A stretch of DNA of 64,000 nt from Larix kaempferi (GCA_027924585.1 BSBM01000964.1:3438501-3502500), one strand, 5' to 3'. Counted from the stretch's first letter, positions 47,326-59,638 are shown. The notes: generated by a model from the sequence alone, not told the origin. A program made the numbers and translations.

Positions 47326-47820
47326 TTGTATCCCCTGGCATACATGCCCCCTTCCATCCATCCCCCCCTCCTATATAGCACCACAGTTCCATCCAGCTCC
47401 CCCTTAAGTTTCATATCTAGCTCCACCTCCATATCAGTTTCCCATGTTCCCACTCTCCCCCATCCGACCACAGCATGCCACCCATCCCTCTACCGCAACA
47501 CATACACCCCCCCCCCCCAACATTCCCCCACCACACTCGCTTCCCCTTCCAGGGTGCCCTGATCCATACTATAGCTAGCTAGGGTTTATAGCCCTAGATG
47601 TCCATCTCCACTTCGCCCACCCCAGTCCATGCCTCCTTCTGCCACCCCCCCCTTCTTCCATTGTCCCCCCCAGTGGTGTATCCATCGTCGATGTGGCTAC
47701 ATCATCCCCTTTACCGTCCACCTTGGCATCGGAGGAGGCTATCAAGCCGATTGCTCCATCCGTCAGCCTCGAAGACAAGCTGATTGTGTTCATGATGAGA
47801 TTGACTAGTTTATGAAAATC
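47326..47820 (+). pseudogene. C-rich region, possibly a Pro-rich exon of the same gene
   Basis: The segment is strongly C-rich on the + strand, including a C-run at about 47505-47519. One frame (47326-47562) is Pro/Ser/Thr-rich. Further on, a different frame gives SSIVPPSGVSIVDVATSSPL and EEAIKPIAPSVSLEDKLIVF, ending near 47817, and looks coding. Frames and splice sites do not resolve into one model. A low-complexity intron with chance frames is an alternative for the first half. Confidence 0.35.
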
Positions 47821-47892
47821 TTGTTCAATTTTAACGAAAATTACTATATCCATCTAGTTTCAACATTTATCTGATTGTTCTAATTGTTGTAG

Positions 47893-47961
47893 GGTGGCAT
47901 TGCCGAGAGACTAGGATCACGAAGAAGGGAGACCCCCTCACGACTTATAGTCTCACATGCA
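47893..47961 (+). pseudogene. Same gene, candidate exon (23 codons)
   Basis: Acceptor TTGTTGTAG ends at 47892 and donor CATGCA|GTGAGT is at 47961/47962. It reads GGIAERLGSRRRETPSRLIV then SHA without stop. The flanks are AT-rich and intron-like. Confidence 0.45.
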
Positions 47962-48061
47962 GTGAGTTATCCAAGATTTGAAAACTATTTTTATTTTGAA
48001 ATTATGTTTTATACTTGTATAATTGCCAGGAAAAGTTGACATATTATTATTGTCATTTCAG

Positions 48062-48178
48062 GGCTCATAGGGACATGCTCCAAGATGTCGGAAGGACTCA
48101 TCTTCCTCTAGCATGAATAAGAGGAAGATCGATTCTGGAGATGCACTTGGGAGCTCCGATGGTGGGAAGGAGGATTGA
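48062..48178 (+). pseudogene. Same gene, candidate last exon
   Basis: Acceptor TCATTTCAG ends at 48061. In the phase that follows the previous exon, it reads GS, a TAG at 48068, then GHAPRCRKDSSSSSMNKRK and IDSGDALGSSDGGKED to TGA 48178. The Ser-rich, basic-acidic tail is typical of a nuclear protein C-terminus. The TAG is again a CAG-to-TAG type change. The downstream region repeats TATAGGGCAC (48240 and 48277), probably 3' UTR. Confidence 0.45.
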
Positions 48179-48580
48179 GCGACCCTCCTATGTACACTAG
48201 CCATGATGTGGCATTTTCAGCACAAGTTGCCATATTTTTTATAGGGCACCATGGGCAATATTTTGTATAGGGCACGAGTTTCCTTTTTCTATACATGGCA
48301 CAAGTTTCCATTATATAGATGCTGAGAACGACGTTCCATTTTTCCAAAAAGTGTACATGATTGGATCATTTTTTCATATTAATAGATGGATCTGCACTTG
48401 TGTAAATGAGTTCATCTTTGATTACATTTTTGCATACATTATTCTATCTTCGATAAGAATGTTATGCAAATTTCTCACATACATATAGATGTTATTTCTA
48501 GACACCAAGTGACCTCCATTTGAGTCCCTTGTATTGGAATGGGTCTTGCATCTTTTCCTTTCAGCAACAACATACCTAGC

Positions 48581-51500
48581 TGTCACCTACCCAAATTATG
48601 AGAATATTATTTTATATGCAAAATACTTTATGTTAACTTATAATTACAAAGTCTTGTAATTATGACCAAGTTTGGTTAAGGATGATTGTAATTACTAATT
48701 ATTATTATTTAATAAATTGAAATAGGAGACAAAAACCCAAGGGAATTGTTAAATGAGTGTTCACTGACTCACTAGGAGGAATGGAAGCTGTTAGAAGGTA
48801 TGGGACAGATGGTAGCATTTGCACTCCACCACTAGTTGTTGGTTATGGGACAACTACCCCTAAATTTGTGGCATTATCCCCCGAGTGAGTGGAAGAGAGC
48901 AGGAAACTCATTAATGACCAGTTAACCACTAAAAGGCCTAGGAAGCCTAGATAAGGCAATTCGAATTGGGCAGGCAGCCCCTACAATATTTTCTACAGAA
49001 ATATTCCTCAAGTGCATCAGGTGATCACTGAGAGATTCAAATAGGTAGGCTATGTGACAGTGCAACTGTGAGTCTACTTGTTATACTGAGAAGGAAAACC
49101 AAAGGTGCTGGTGTAGGTCTCTTTGACTGCTGAGTCTTTATGACTGGAAAATCTATATTCTACTGCAAGTTGATGTACCAAGGCTTCTACAAAATCTTCC
49201 TCCTAGTGGTTGAGTGAACAGGATCGGGGGTCCTAAGGCAAGTAACTTGGTTGTCTTCAGGAATAGGCTGGGTGGAATAGGTTCCTTGGGCTGTTTGTTT
49301 CTCCTACATTCAACCAGGTTTTATTGTTCTTACTTTTGTTTACAGTTAAATGTTTCTGCATAATAGAATTATTAATTATAGTCATATAGAAGAAACAATT
49401 TTATTTTCTGATCTAAGTATCATTCTGAATGAAAAATTTTTATGAAATGATTGAATAGATAACCATCTCTATATTTTTTCCCATGCTGTTTTTTGCATCG
49501 TACTCCAGTATAGAGAAGTAAATTAAGAAAGATGAGAGATAGGAAAAATGCCATTGATTGAAAAGATGAGTACAATAGTGTTCTTGTTAAATTCTGTCTT
49601 ATGTTTAAACGAAGGATATAATACAGTATAGTATAAACAACTGCTTAGCATTCATCTCATTCTTAAATAAAAACACATTTTGTTTCTGCACAATTCTATA
49701 CTTTTCTTTTCAACTCTATCTATTTCAAATAGTAATCACATGCATTTCAATATCATAAATTTTATATTTTCAAGTACTTACATTCTAAGAAATATAGCAT
49801 TTGCAAAAACTATGTTCTGTACAAAATTGTTATATGTACACACATTTTATTTATTCCAAAAACTATCACATTTGATTTCAACCATGAAATACAAATACCT
49901 GCACAGTAGCATCAAACCCTAATGTATCATAGACACTAGTTTCTATTTATACAGTTCATAAATTTCTTCTCAAGCCATTCATGGCAAACTTTAGACATTT
50001 CTTTTCTGAGATTATAACAGTTATAGATTTCCAAACCCTAACTAATATTTCATATAGCCATACTATCTTTTAATCATATTGAGACTACTACCAGACAATA
50101 AGCATCACTTAGCAAAAAGCACGATTTAGTATCAATGTCTAACGATAGCTCACAACCCCAGCAAGAACACATACACAACATCGAAACCATTTGATACACA
50201 AGTTAAGTCTCGAGTACAAAATCTCAGTACAAGCCAGATAGCAAATGAAAGCTACAGGTAGGTTTTCATTCGTGAAACAAAATCGAACACTGTGGCATAG
50301 CCCTTCCAAAAACACTTAACATCCGAACTATCTCATCACGATTCCAAAAACATAATTATCAACAACGATAACAAAGTATAGGAATCAACTATCTACAGCT
50401 ATGCAAACCATAACTCTCAGCCAGAGACAATTATAGTTGTTTGGCACCACTTAACAGTTACATAAACAACCATTCAACCATTACATCAAAACAAAACACT
50501 TCTTTACAAACCAGCCACTGTTTTAGAAGAGCAAGTGAACGCTTGGTTCTTGGTTATGCATTCAACATTTATAAATAATAGAGCTTACATATCGAACTTG
50601 TTAAGGTTCCAACATTACACAGAGGTTTACCCCTTATCAACCAAAACATTAAAACGAGGTAAAAATCCACAAACTACACAGGGTTTTACCCTTAACTTTT
50701 AGCAGCACAAACACGAGTGCGAAGTTCTTATCAAACGACGCAGCCAGGCATCAAAGAGCCAAATATCAACTTAAATAACTAAAGGTTATCCTCTATACAA
50801 CATCTATCAACACAAGACTTTAAAACTTCACACTCGGCCATCACCGAAACAAGGTCGAACAGTTCCAACTCTCGGCACACAGTAATCACCATCAAAACCA
50901 TGCCCAAAAGCACCTATGAGGTTTCGAGAACCACCGAAGCTTACCAGGAAGTGGATGCATCATTTCCATTCCAAAGCCTTTGCATAGAAACCTCCTACGA
51001 AGTGGGTACCTTCCAAGGTACAGTTCAAAGGGTTAAAAAACAAGAAATGCAAATATAAAAGAAAATAACACAGTAATACATTCATTATCATGAGTACTTA
51101 CCATTAGAAATGAAGCTCTGAAAATTGGCACACTACACCAGCAAAAATGACGAAGCTTGATGGCTTTTGACAGTAACCACGAGCTAAGCACAGAAGACCA
51201 TTTCACCAACTAGAGGATCGAACCCCAGTTCAAATTATCACATTCAATAACTAACAAAAGGACCATACACAACTTGCATCACTGTATCGTAGCACCATGG
51301 TACAAGAGTGTAAAACTCCAACTATTAAAACTATCCCTCACAGGTCCAAGGTTCGAAACTGAGGAAGGAGTCCTCCTCTCATCAAACTATAAAACCCTAC
51401 AGTGCAGCAAATGGTTGGCTATGCAACATTACCACTAAACACAACAATGAATGCCAAAAAACCATTTTTCCATTACTTACCAACGCGTGAATAGGGTTTC

Positions 51501-51738
51501 ATTCACAGCCCCAGATCTTGCAGAGATCAACGGTGGGATATCTGCCAGTTAAGTCACGTTGATATTCGAGCAACAATTGCAATCAATATTGCATTGATTA
51601 CTTCACCTACCAATTTCCAAGTAAGCAGACCGGGAGCCAGTGAATGGCACAGCTCAGCTTATTGTGATGCTCATTACAAACACAAACCACGTGAAGACCT
51701 TGCAACTGGGATTCCACATCACTCAACCGTGGAACAAT
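48581..51738 (+). mobile_element. Diverged relative of the element A LTR (solo or truncated)
   Basis: It starts TGTCACCTACCC (compare TGTAACATACCC at 5358). Matching blocks follow in the same order as in the element A LTR: TAATAAATTGAAATAGGAGAC (48712; compare 5480), ACTAGTTGTTGG and GGGACAACT (48831; compare 5607), AATAGGCTGGGTGGAATAGG (49262; compare 6044), CATCGTACTCCAGTATAGAG (49496; compare 6290), and weaker similarity to the 8200-8600 part. It ends where TGTCACATCCCC begins at 51739. No adjacent gag or pol was found. Confidence 0.7.
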
Positions 51739-52560
51739 TGTCACATCCCCAAATTTCATAAAAATTTAAAAATTTTCTAAGTGGTCTTATATCCATTCCA
51801 ACTAGTCTAATCGCCATTAAAATGCTTTGCAGAATTATAAATATATAATCAGTATCTAAATTTCTATTAATAAATGCGGCATGTAATGCTTCATAAAATT
51901 TATCATTGAATATTTATGCAAGGGTGTAAGTACATACTTACAACATGTGGAAATTACCTTTTTATTAAGTGATCTTTATGCAACTCACTGGGTCTCGTAT
52001 AAAACTTATAAATGTAAAGGACCAATGTGCTTGTATACTATGTTTACAAAATATAACTTCACCTATAGAGACCTTCTAAACATTGATAGCATGCTAGCAC
52101 ATATTTAAATACTACCATTCTAAATTGAAGATTTACAAACTTGAATCAGAATAATACTTACATCTTTATGGTCCTCATTTGAACACATGAAATATCCTTT
52201 AACAACATTTAACATGAAATATTTTTTTAACAAGATACATTCGACAAGTGTGTTATAAGTACTAAGATAACTCATATGGGAGAAAATCATACAATCACCA
52301 TGAAGACATATACACATATAATAAAAGCCATAGACAAACACATGAGACCAGAAATAATGTGGTTCACCCATACACGGGCTAGTCCACAAAGAGTTTGAGT
52401 TTGTTAATGATTCAAAAGAAGAAAGATGAGAGATTTACATTTCTCCTTTTTCAAGGGATCTCATAAAGGGCTTTGCTACAAACATCCTTATTACCAGGAT
52501 TTGGAGGACTTTACAAATATGGCTATAACTCCCATACACTTTTTTGTATTTCAACAATAT
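51739..52560. mobile_element. LTR-like start of a further element
   Basis: TGTCACATCCCCAAATTTC is a typical start of a plant gypsy LTR and also the reverse complement of the end type GGGGATGTGACA, so orientation is open. It abuts the end of recognisable similarity in the 48581 LTR, suggesting another nested insertion. The right end was not found, and no coding part was recognised. Confidence 0.35.
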
Positions 52561-52599
52561 TAAGTTTACATCTTAACTTACTTTTTAAATATATATTTT

Positions 52600-52745
52600 A
52601 ATAACTAAGATGGCATCTTATATACCAGCATCCTTTTAAAGTTATGATAATATCTTATATACCAACATCCTTTTAATAGTTAAATGATAATATCTTCTAT
52701 AACAACATTCTTTTAAAGTTATGATAATATCTTAACTAAGATAAT
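52600..52745. repeat. Short tandem repeats, 37-40 bp x 3
   Basis: TCTTATATACCAGCATCCTT near 52616, TCTTATATACCAACATCCTT near 52652 and a TCTTCTATAACAACATTCTT version near 52692, each followed by TTAAAGTTATGATAATA or a variant. Confidence 0.8.
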
Positions 52746-53269
52746 ATCTTATATCTTAGCTTAATTTTTAAGAATATATTCTTATTCCAAGACTTTAATT
52801 TAAGGTAAACATTCATTGTAAAGATCATTTGGCTTAACTTTAATGAGGAACATAATATGCATACTAGTATTCAATTCAGAAGGGTTTTATGCATTTGACA
52901 TCTATACAAAAGGTATAAATACAATAATTATTCTTCTTCCACGAATAGCCCATATTAAACATGGATAATCCTTATCGTAAGGAAGGTGCTAATAACAAGG
53001 GAATCCTAAGCACAAGGATTACACTTGCAAGAACATTATACTTGCAAACAACGACACGTATAAAAGTTGCAAACAAAGGTATCCCCATGATCCATAATTA
53101 AATGCAGGGAATATCCTAACGCATTCAATATAAAAAAAAATACAGAGATATAAAATCTCTACAGAATATTGTTGTCCAACGTATTCTATGGAAAATAAAA
53201 GCAATAGTAAAAATACTGGAATTGCCATTTCACAATAACACGCAGGCAACACCGCTTGCATCTCCACAA

Positions 53270-53785
53270 CAGCAAGTCTTAAAGGTTTAAAGATCTACTC
53301 TGCAATTTCAACAATGGTCTGCGAATTCCCTTCTACTTATGGAATTCCCACAACAGAGAGTCTTAAAGGTTTAGAGGTCTACGTTAAAACTCAAACATCA
53401 AAAGCAAGGATTTCTATAAAAGTAAATGCACCGAGATCAATGAGTGAAGTGAACTAGAAAGTTTTCACAGGAGCAGAGCAAGATCTCCAGATCCATCTGG
53501 GCAGCTTGGCATAAATACACCTTTTTATTATTCATTATCTTATCTCCATAAATTCTTCTGAGATCTGTGGGAAATCACGAACAACAAACAAGAAGTGGAT
53601 AATATTTCATCTAAGTCGTAAAAGAAATTAAACCCTTTTTTCTTCAGTTGACGAAAAGGAATAACGTGTGAAGTGAATTGCAGAGTTTTAAGTAAAGAAG
53701 AACAAGATCTAGGCATCCATCTCGGCAGCTTGGCATAAATACTAGTTTTTATTACTCATTATCTTAGCTCCCTAAATTCATTTTC
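53270..53785. repeat. Direct duplications of about 80 and 225 bp
   Basis: AGTCTTAAAGGTTTA occurs at 53274 and 53360. A longer block containing GAAGTGAA, AGCAAGATCT, ATCCATCT, GGCAGCTTGGCATAAATAC, TTTTTATTA and ATTATCTTA lies at about 53446-53565 and again at about 53669-53780. Confidence 0.8.
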
Positions 53786-55730
53786 CAAAGGGTTCACGAT
53801 CCATTTCCTCAGGCTCCTTCAGTATGGCAAATTGTGGGAGATATGTTGCATTTGGTAACAACCCGAACGAATAATAATAATGTACAAAAAGTTCCAATGA
53901 ATCGCAGGAATGGTGGTCAAAGAATAAATTCCGAATTTGTTTTGTTTAGTTTGCGAGCAAAGAACATTATAAAAGTGTACAGTGGAACACTATGATGAAC
54001 ACAAAATAAAACCTTCCGGCAAGAATGAACCTACAGAATCTGTAGAGCACAATATCCCATCCCCTTGGTCTGTATTTTTTTCTCCAGGCTCTCGATCCTT
54101 TAAAACTGAGATTCCACACTCAAGAAGTCACTTTCCTTATTTTATGATCTTTTATAAATTATTTAGATTTATTTCTCTTATTTTGTATCCATTTTGAAAT
54201 ATGTAAAATTTTGTGATAATGAATAACAAAATTAATAAATATAGATATGTTCTTAAAATACCCTAATCAAGTATAACAAATCACAGTTATATTATTGCAT
54301 TGGAATTTAATAAATAGGTATTTGTTATAACTGAGATTAGAGTTTGAATAATGTGATCTTATGTATAGTTATGGAATTTGTGAAGCTAAGTAGATGACAT
54401 GTGCATGTAGGAAACTTATTTATTCTTTAAATCAAGGTGCATGGTCATTGGTCATAAACTAAACAATTATTTTTCCTCCTTTAATAGGAGACAAAAAAAT
54501 GTTCGACATCTGACTTTCTCAAATGTATTTGGATATGCATCTATTTAAACTGTTCTTTTACCAACTTCCTTCTTTTTGCAATAGCAGGTGGCTGCAATGT
54601 CATGGACATCATCATCTCGTAACTCTTGTTTATTAAATGAATCATATTCTTTTCTTACAAAACACTTTCTTCTTTATCTAAGATTTTTTTTTGTTATGAT
54701 TGATTTTATTCTTCTTTTGTAACTGTGCCTATCTTATTAGCCTTTTATAGATTTTATCTAATACTTAATAAATTTAAAAAATAAAAATAAAACTTATAAA
54801 AAAATAATGATGATCATGAAAAAGGGATAATCCTTTGTCGTATAAGCCTTTTTCCTTTCTTTATCTTTTATATTTTAAAAAAGAATTTCTCCTCCATGGA
54901 TTTCATCTTTTTCAATGTATTTAAAATAGATCATGACTAATTGTACAATAGAAGAAGATGAAAGTTTTAATACAACATTTTAACTTGATAATTTTATCAA
55001 ATTTATCATATCAATAGATTAAAAGAAAAGCAACACCACTTGTTGCAATAGTAGGAATCATTTCCTTATTTCTTGATTATGTATGCCATCATGAGAGGAG
55101 CAAACAAAGGCCTTCAAGTGGATTAATTGACTTATTTTCTCAATGCGTCCATTTCAATTGTGCAAATACTGTATTTAACAGACTCAGCAGTTCATATGAT
55201 CTAAGACATACAGGGCTAAGAAACAACAAAACATTAAAGATAAAGACAATTACCTGCATATTCACATTATTAATTATGTTCACTTTTAGCTGTTGTTAAT
55301 TGTTGTGCATGTCTGCCTCTTACCTGTCGAGGAATTGAACATGAAATATGACCACCGGCCAATTATACGTGTGACCACTTTCTATGTGGAAGACACTTGA
55401 ATCAAATTGTCAAATTAATAGTGTCTTTTAATTTTGGATTCTCATAATTATTTTAAAGGCAAATAAGATGTTTGCAGTAGGTAATCGTAACTGTAGAACA
55501 ACTAAGAATCCCAAATGCCAATATAAATCATCTCCAATATGAATGTCAAGCTTGGCAACTACGGCATCATTTATTCGGTGACAGAAAAATCTGATGTAAG
55601 AATATCAACCTAATTTTTTTAACAAGTTCACATAAAAGGAGGATTCAGAGTCAGCACTGGTTATGAGAGATGATAATAACAACAATAACGTATATATCTA
55701 TATATATGAAGACGAGGTTTCATGCACAGT
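53786..55730. other. AT-rich intergenic DNA, no gene supported
   Basis: A 71-codon frame at 53982-54197 becomes hydrophobic and AT-rich and has no recognisable domain. I see no exon chain. Confidence 0.5.
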
Positions 55731-55734
55731 TATA

Positions 55735-56275
55735 AAATGACACAGACAGTCTAATCTCTTATGCGCGAAACACAGCAGGCTCTCATTTCCTGCACTATGA
55801 AGTTTGTTTTTTGAATCAATTCAAATCACCTCCAGACTTCATATTTCAATCCATTGCAGAATTAACACGGAGAAAACCTGACAAGCAAAAATAACAAATA
55901 TAAATGTACAAAATCTAAATTCACAAGGAAACGCAAAGATAACTTGCCATATTTATAAGCCGTGTTAGCTGCACTGAACATGGTTCCTCTAAACTAGAAA
56001 TAACCATAACGAAGAAATATAGGAACAGAAGGTTTCCTGCGCAGAAGGATGACACGGCCCTCATACATCTCAAGTTGAGTGAATGAAGAGATATATAATG
56101 ACCGTGCCATCTCTTCTGCGCACGAAACACAGCACGCCCTCCTCTTCTACACAATGATCTGATCTACTCGCGCTCTCTCTCTCTCTGTATTGCATCTACA
56201 CATAGATATAAACATAAACATATCTAAATTCGCATGGAAACCCAAAGATATCTTCCCATATTTATAAGGAAAAAT
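55735..56275. repeat. Imperfect tandem duplication (offset about 310-365 bp) upstream of and into the 56,234 ORF
   Basis: Blocks occur in the same order in both copies: ATCTCTTATGCGCGAAACACAGCA (about 55754) with a CTTCTGCGCACGAAACACAGCA form (about 56109), then AATCTAAATTCACAAGGAAA (about 55913) with TATCTAAATTCGCATGGAAA (about 56222), then CCATATTTATAAG in both. The duplicated end supplies the first 10 or so codons of the ORF at 56234, whose ATG corresponds to AAG in the first copy. Confidence 0.75.
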
Positions 56276-56632
56276 TCCAGTATCGATAGAATTTTGGCGG
56301 ACTATAGACTAGTCTACAACTACTACCTTATGCCAGTCAATTCTGTGACAGTAGAGAATATGATTTCAATCGAACTCGAAATTTTCCAAAGGCCATGTGC
56401 AATCGAATCTCTATCTTTGTACGATTTGGTTCGACCTTCGAATATCAACGTGAAGATTTGGTTTATTGGATCGGAGGACCATGCCGAAGGTTACACAAGT
56501 AGCTTCGACAGTTCTAAACTTCTGGGCATAATTTCATCACATAATTATTTCTGGATTACAACATCATATTCCATTCCAGTTGTTAAACTAAATTATCTTT
56601 GGAACAAGAAACAGGTTTGGTCAAATCGATGA
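56234..56632 (+). CDS. Unrecognised intact ORF, 132 codons
   Basis: METQRYLPIFIRKNSSIDRI begins at the first ATG. Later blocks are NSVTVENMISIELEIFQ, AIESLSLYDLVRPSNINVKI, GSEDHAEGYTSSFDSSKLLG and ISSHNYFWITTSYSIPVV, ending WSNR before TGA 56632. It has no stop, no low complexity, balanced charged and aromatic residues, and a base composition less AT-rich than its flanks. I see no signal peptide or clear membrane segment. I do not recognise a family. It could be a whole small gene, one exon or a fragment of a foreign sequence. The ATG and first codons lie in a local duplication, and TATTTATAA lies inside the coding start, so the true start may be later or upstream. Confidence 0.5.
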   Translation: METQRYLPIFIRKNSSIDRILADYRLVYNYYLMPVNSVTVENMISIELEIFQRPCAIESLSLYDLVRPSNINVKIWFIGSEDHAEGYTSSFDSSKLLGIISSHNYFWITTSYSIPVVKLNYLWNKKQVWSNR

Positions 56633-56639
56633 CTTGACG

Positions 56640-57410
56640 TTACGTAGAGGATGTCGCGTGGTAAATAAAAGGAGGCGGTCCAAAAGTGAGTTTCCTCGAG
56701 TTGGGATAGTACCAAATAAAGCTGTGCAAGGCATGAGTAAAAAAGAACAAGTCATATATATGATTACTTTCGTTTAAGTGAAATAGTAAATGCTTTTCAC
56801 ATGGCAAAAAGAGAAAAAAAGTTGGAAATGTGAAAAACTTTACCATCGTTGACTTGGTCAATAATGTTTCTAAGTATATGATAATTACAAAGTTAAAATT
56901 GATATAGGTTAATATATAATTTATGTACATGATTGGGGATCAAATCTATTTAGTTAAAAATATTTTTTTTAAATGTTTAATTAAGATGGAATTGATTCAA
57001 AGAAAAGATGAGTCTATCCTCTTGTAGTCATATATCATATAAAATTGTTGTTAATAATATCTTTATTATACAATCTTATTTCATGATATGTATTAATATA
57101 TTTAATTATAACAATAAATGTCTTTTGGTTTGGGATTCTTTTTATTTTATAATATTTTTTTTCAAATATTTTGTAATATAAAGGTGAATTGAACCTTATC
57201 TCACTAGGTAATTTTTATATAATCGGGGGCTTTCACTCACCAAGTAAGCTACACTTTCTTGCTACATATATTATTTTATAATATATGTATTATGATATAT
57301 TTATTTATAACAATAGATGCCTTTTGGTTGAAATTCATTTTATATTTTATATTAAATAATATTTTTTTAATAAATTTATTTTATTTAAATCTTTTATTAC
57401 AATTTTTTTT
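56640..57410. other. AT-rich DNA, no gene supported
   Basis: A 96-codon minus-strand frame (56930-56640) is Phe/Ile/Tyr-rich, as expected of AT-rich chance sequence. I do not call it. Confidence 0.5.
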
Positions 57411-57525
57411 AAATTTTTACATAATATAATTATATTAATTTATAATGTTTCATATTAATATATATATATATATATATATATAAATTTTTACATAATATAA
57501 TTATATTAATTTATAATGTTTCATA

Positions 57526-57560
<35 letters not shown>
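57411..57560. repeat. 71 bp tandem duplication ending in AT dinucleotide runs
   Basis: AAATTTTTACATAATATAAT starts at 57411 and 57482. Each copy ends in TTTCATATTAAT followed by a (TA)n run, so the unit probably duplicated together with its microsatellite. Confidence 0.9.
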
Positions 57561-57563
<3 letters not shown>

Positions 57564-57582
57564 TGTTTTTTTTTTTTTTATA

Positions 57583-57780
57583 AAAGCATATTTATAAAAC
57601 TTATTCATTTTGAAATGTAATCAATTCGTATTTTATATAAAGTTAATTTAATATATTTTACATAAATTGAGATATATGTTTAGTTTTTTTCAAAATACAG
57701 TTATGAAACTTATTCATTTTGAAATGTAATCAATTCGTATTTTATATAAAGTTAATTTAATATATTTTACATAAATTGGA
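57583..57780. repeat. 109 bp tandem duplication
   Basis: AAACTTATTCATTTTGAAATG starts near 57598 and 57707. The two copies are identical over the next 70 or so bases, through ATTTTACATAAATTG. Confidence 0.9.
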
Positions 57781-58560
57781 TATTGAAATATTTTATTTAT
57801 ATAAAATAATATTTTTTAATATTTTTTAAATACAAAATATTAATTTTATATTAAATCTGGAAAGATTTTTTAAATAACCTCTTAACAAGAAGGTAATCAT
57901 TTTTTACATGGAATTGAAAATAAAAATTTAATAAAATTGTGAATTACCATCTTTTTAATAGATAAAGATGAATAAACCACAAAAGTGAACAAACAAATGA
58001 ATTAATATCAATTTCTAACTTTTTACAAATGTTAATAATGTTGGTACAAAATAATATTGAAAAGATCAAAGAATATAAAAAAGGTTGCTAGAGAATTTTT
58101 ACAATTTACAAATCTCAAGACAATTACACAAAAGAACATTCATGGGAAACATTTCTATAAGTTGGTGAGCAAAGAGCATCATGTTATACAACATTGAATT
58201 TTGTGGTAAGTGGTTTGCTAGCCATTGGATCTCAAGCATCTTGAGATCCAACAATCATTCAATACTCACAAGGAAATATTTATTGCTTCTACCATAAATT
58301 TACAAAAAGTGTCATAAAATGTACATATCTTCATCAAATTTATAAAGAAGTACCATTTAAGAAGTACACATCTCAAAATGCTTGCACAAAAGAGCATAAA
58401 AGGACAATATTTTATATGTTTACAAAGAAATGTTAAAGAAGTTTAAATATCATTTTACAAAAGAAAAGTTGGGATAGGAGTGGAGTATCTAAGATATAAT
58501 CATTTAAAAATTAAGAAGTTTAAAATGCATGGAATTTTTTAGGAAATTGCCAACATGATA
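57781..58560. other. AT-rich DNA with one perfect hairpin, no gene
   Basis: TTGGATCTCAAG (58225-58236), three bases CAT, CTTGAGATCCAA (58240-58251) form a perfect 12-base inverted repeat. Otherwise nothing is recognised. Confidence 0.6.
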
Positions 58561-58570
58561 TCTTTCCCAA

Positions 58571-58765
58571 AATTGTATTTTGTTTTTTTAATATTATTTA
58601 GTCATAATAATATATGAGAAAACATGATAGTGAAAAAGTTTTATAATTAAAAATATTGTATATTCAAAATTGTATTTTTTTTAATATTATTTAGTTATAA
58701 GAATGTATCAGAAAACATGATAATAATAATGTTTTATAATTGAAAATGTATTTTGTGTTATAAAA
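58571..58765. repeat. 97 bp tandem duplication
   Basis: AATTGTATTTT begins at 58571 and 58668. Both copies share TTTAATATTATTTAGT, GAAAACATGATA and GTTTTATAATT. Confidence 0.8.
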
Positions 58766-59040
58766 TCTAATTAAAAAATTAGCATACATGTTAATCTATT
58801 GGTTATGGGATTTTATTTTGTACTTAAGTGTAAAATTACTTATGATTGTTTCATAATTTACTATTATAGATTTTTCTTAACTCTAAATTTTCCATGTATT
58901 AAGAGAGTTCAAATCCCTTGAGATAAAGCTTTGTACCTTAATCAATTTGATACATGATAAATCAAAAGTTAAAATCAATCTATGTTGATATTTTGTAGAT
59001 CTTAAATACGATATAGTAATAGATATAATCTTATAGCCTT

Positions 59041-59200
59041 TGCACAACATATGTTGGATAGCTAAACAATAAATATTCATTGTGATGTGTGGGTGTTTTA
59101 ACTTTAAGTTAAAACATTTACACATCATATGTTAGAGAGCCAAACAATATATACTCATTGTGATGTGTGTGTGTTTTAACTTTAAATTAGAACAAACGTT
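59041..59200. repeat. 78 bp tandem duplication
   Basis: CACAACATATGTTGGATAGC near 59043 and CACATCATATGTTAGAGAGC near 59121; both continue with CAAACAATA or a variant, CTCATTGTGATGTGTG or a variant, and GTTTTAACTTTAA. Confidence 0.85.
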
Positions 59201-59636
59201 ATATTTAATTTAATATTATTTAAATAATAAAAGGATATTAGTTGTACTTTAAGTATGAGAGGAAATATACATCTCCTAACATGTTCATTTTTCCATAATC
59301 ATAAAAAAAAATTGGGAAAGATTCAAACATAAAAACAATAAGAAGTCCTTAGTTTTCCACCATTTTTTAACTCCATCCCTTAGACTAGGGTTTTGCACAT
59401 TGAGGACTATGTAAGCTTATAAGAAGTAGATTCAAATAATTAATAAATTTGAATAATTTTTTTCAATCAATGTTAAAATTTGACCACTAAATAGCACTCA
59501 TTTTCCATTTTACATGTCAAAACACAATCATTTCATAAAATTAAATATTAAGAATGAAGTGTGAATTTTAATTTCACTCATCATTTTGAAGTGTATTTTT
59601 ATTTTTACACATCAATAATATCTATATCCAAAGCCA

Positions 59637-59638
<2 letters not shown>

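Noticed and set aside
47326-47562. Pro-rich 78-codon ORF as a separate gene
   Set aside because: The C-rich sequence removes stops in any frame; I keep it only as a possible exon region.
56640-56930. 96-codon minus-strand ORF
   Set aside because: Phe/Ile/Tyr-rich composition as expected from AT-rich chance sequence, with no motif.
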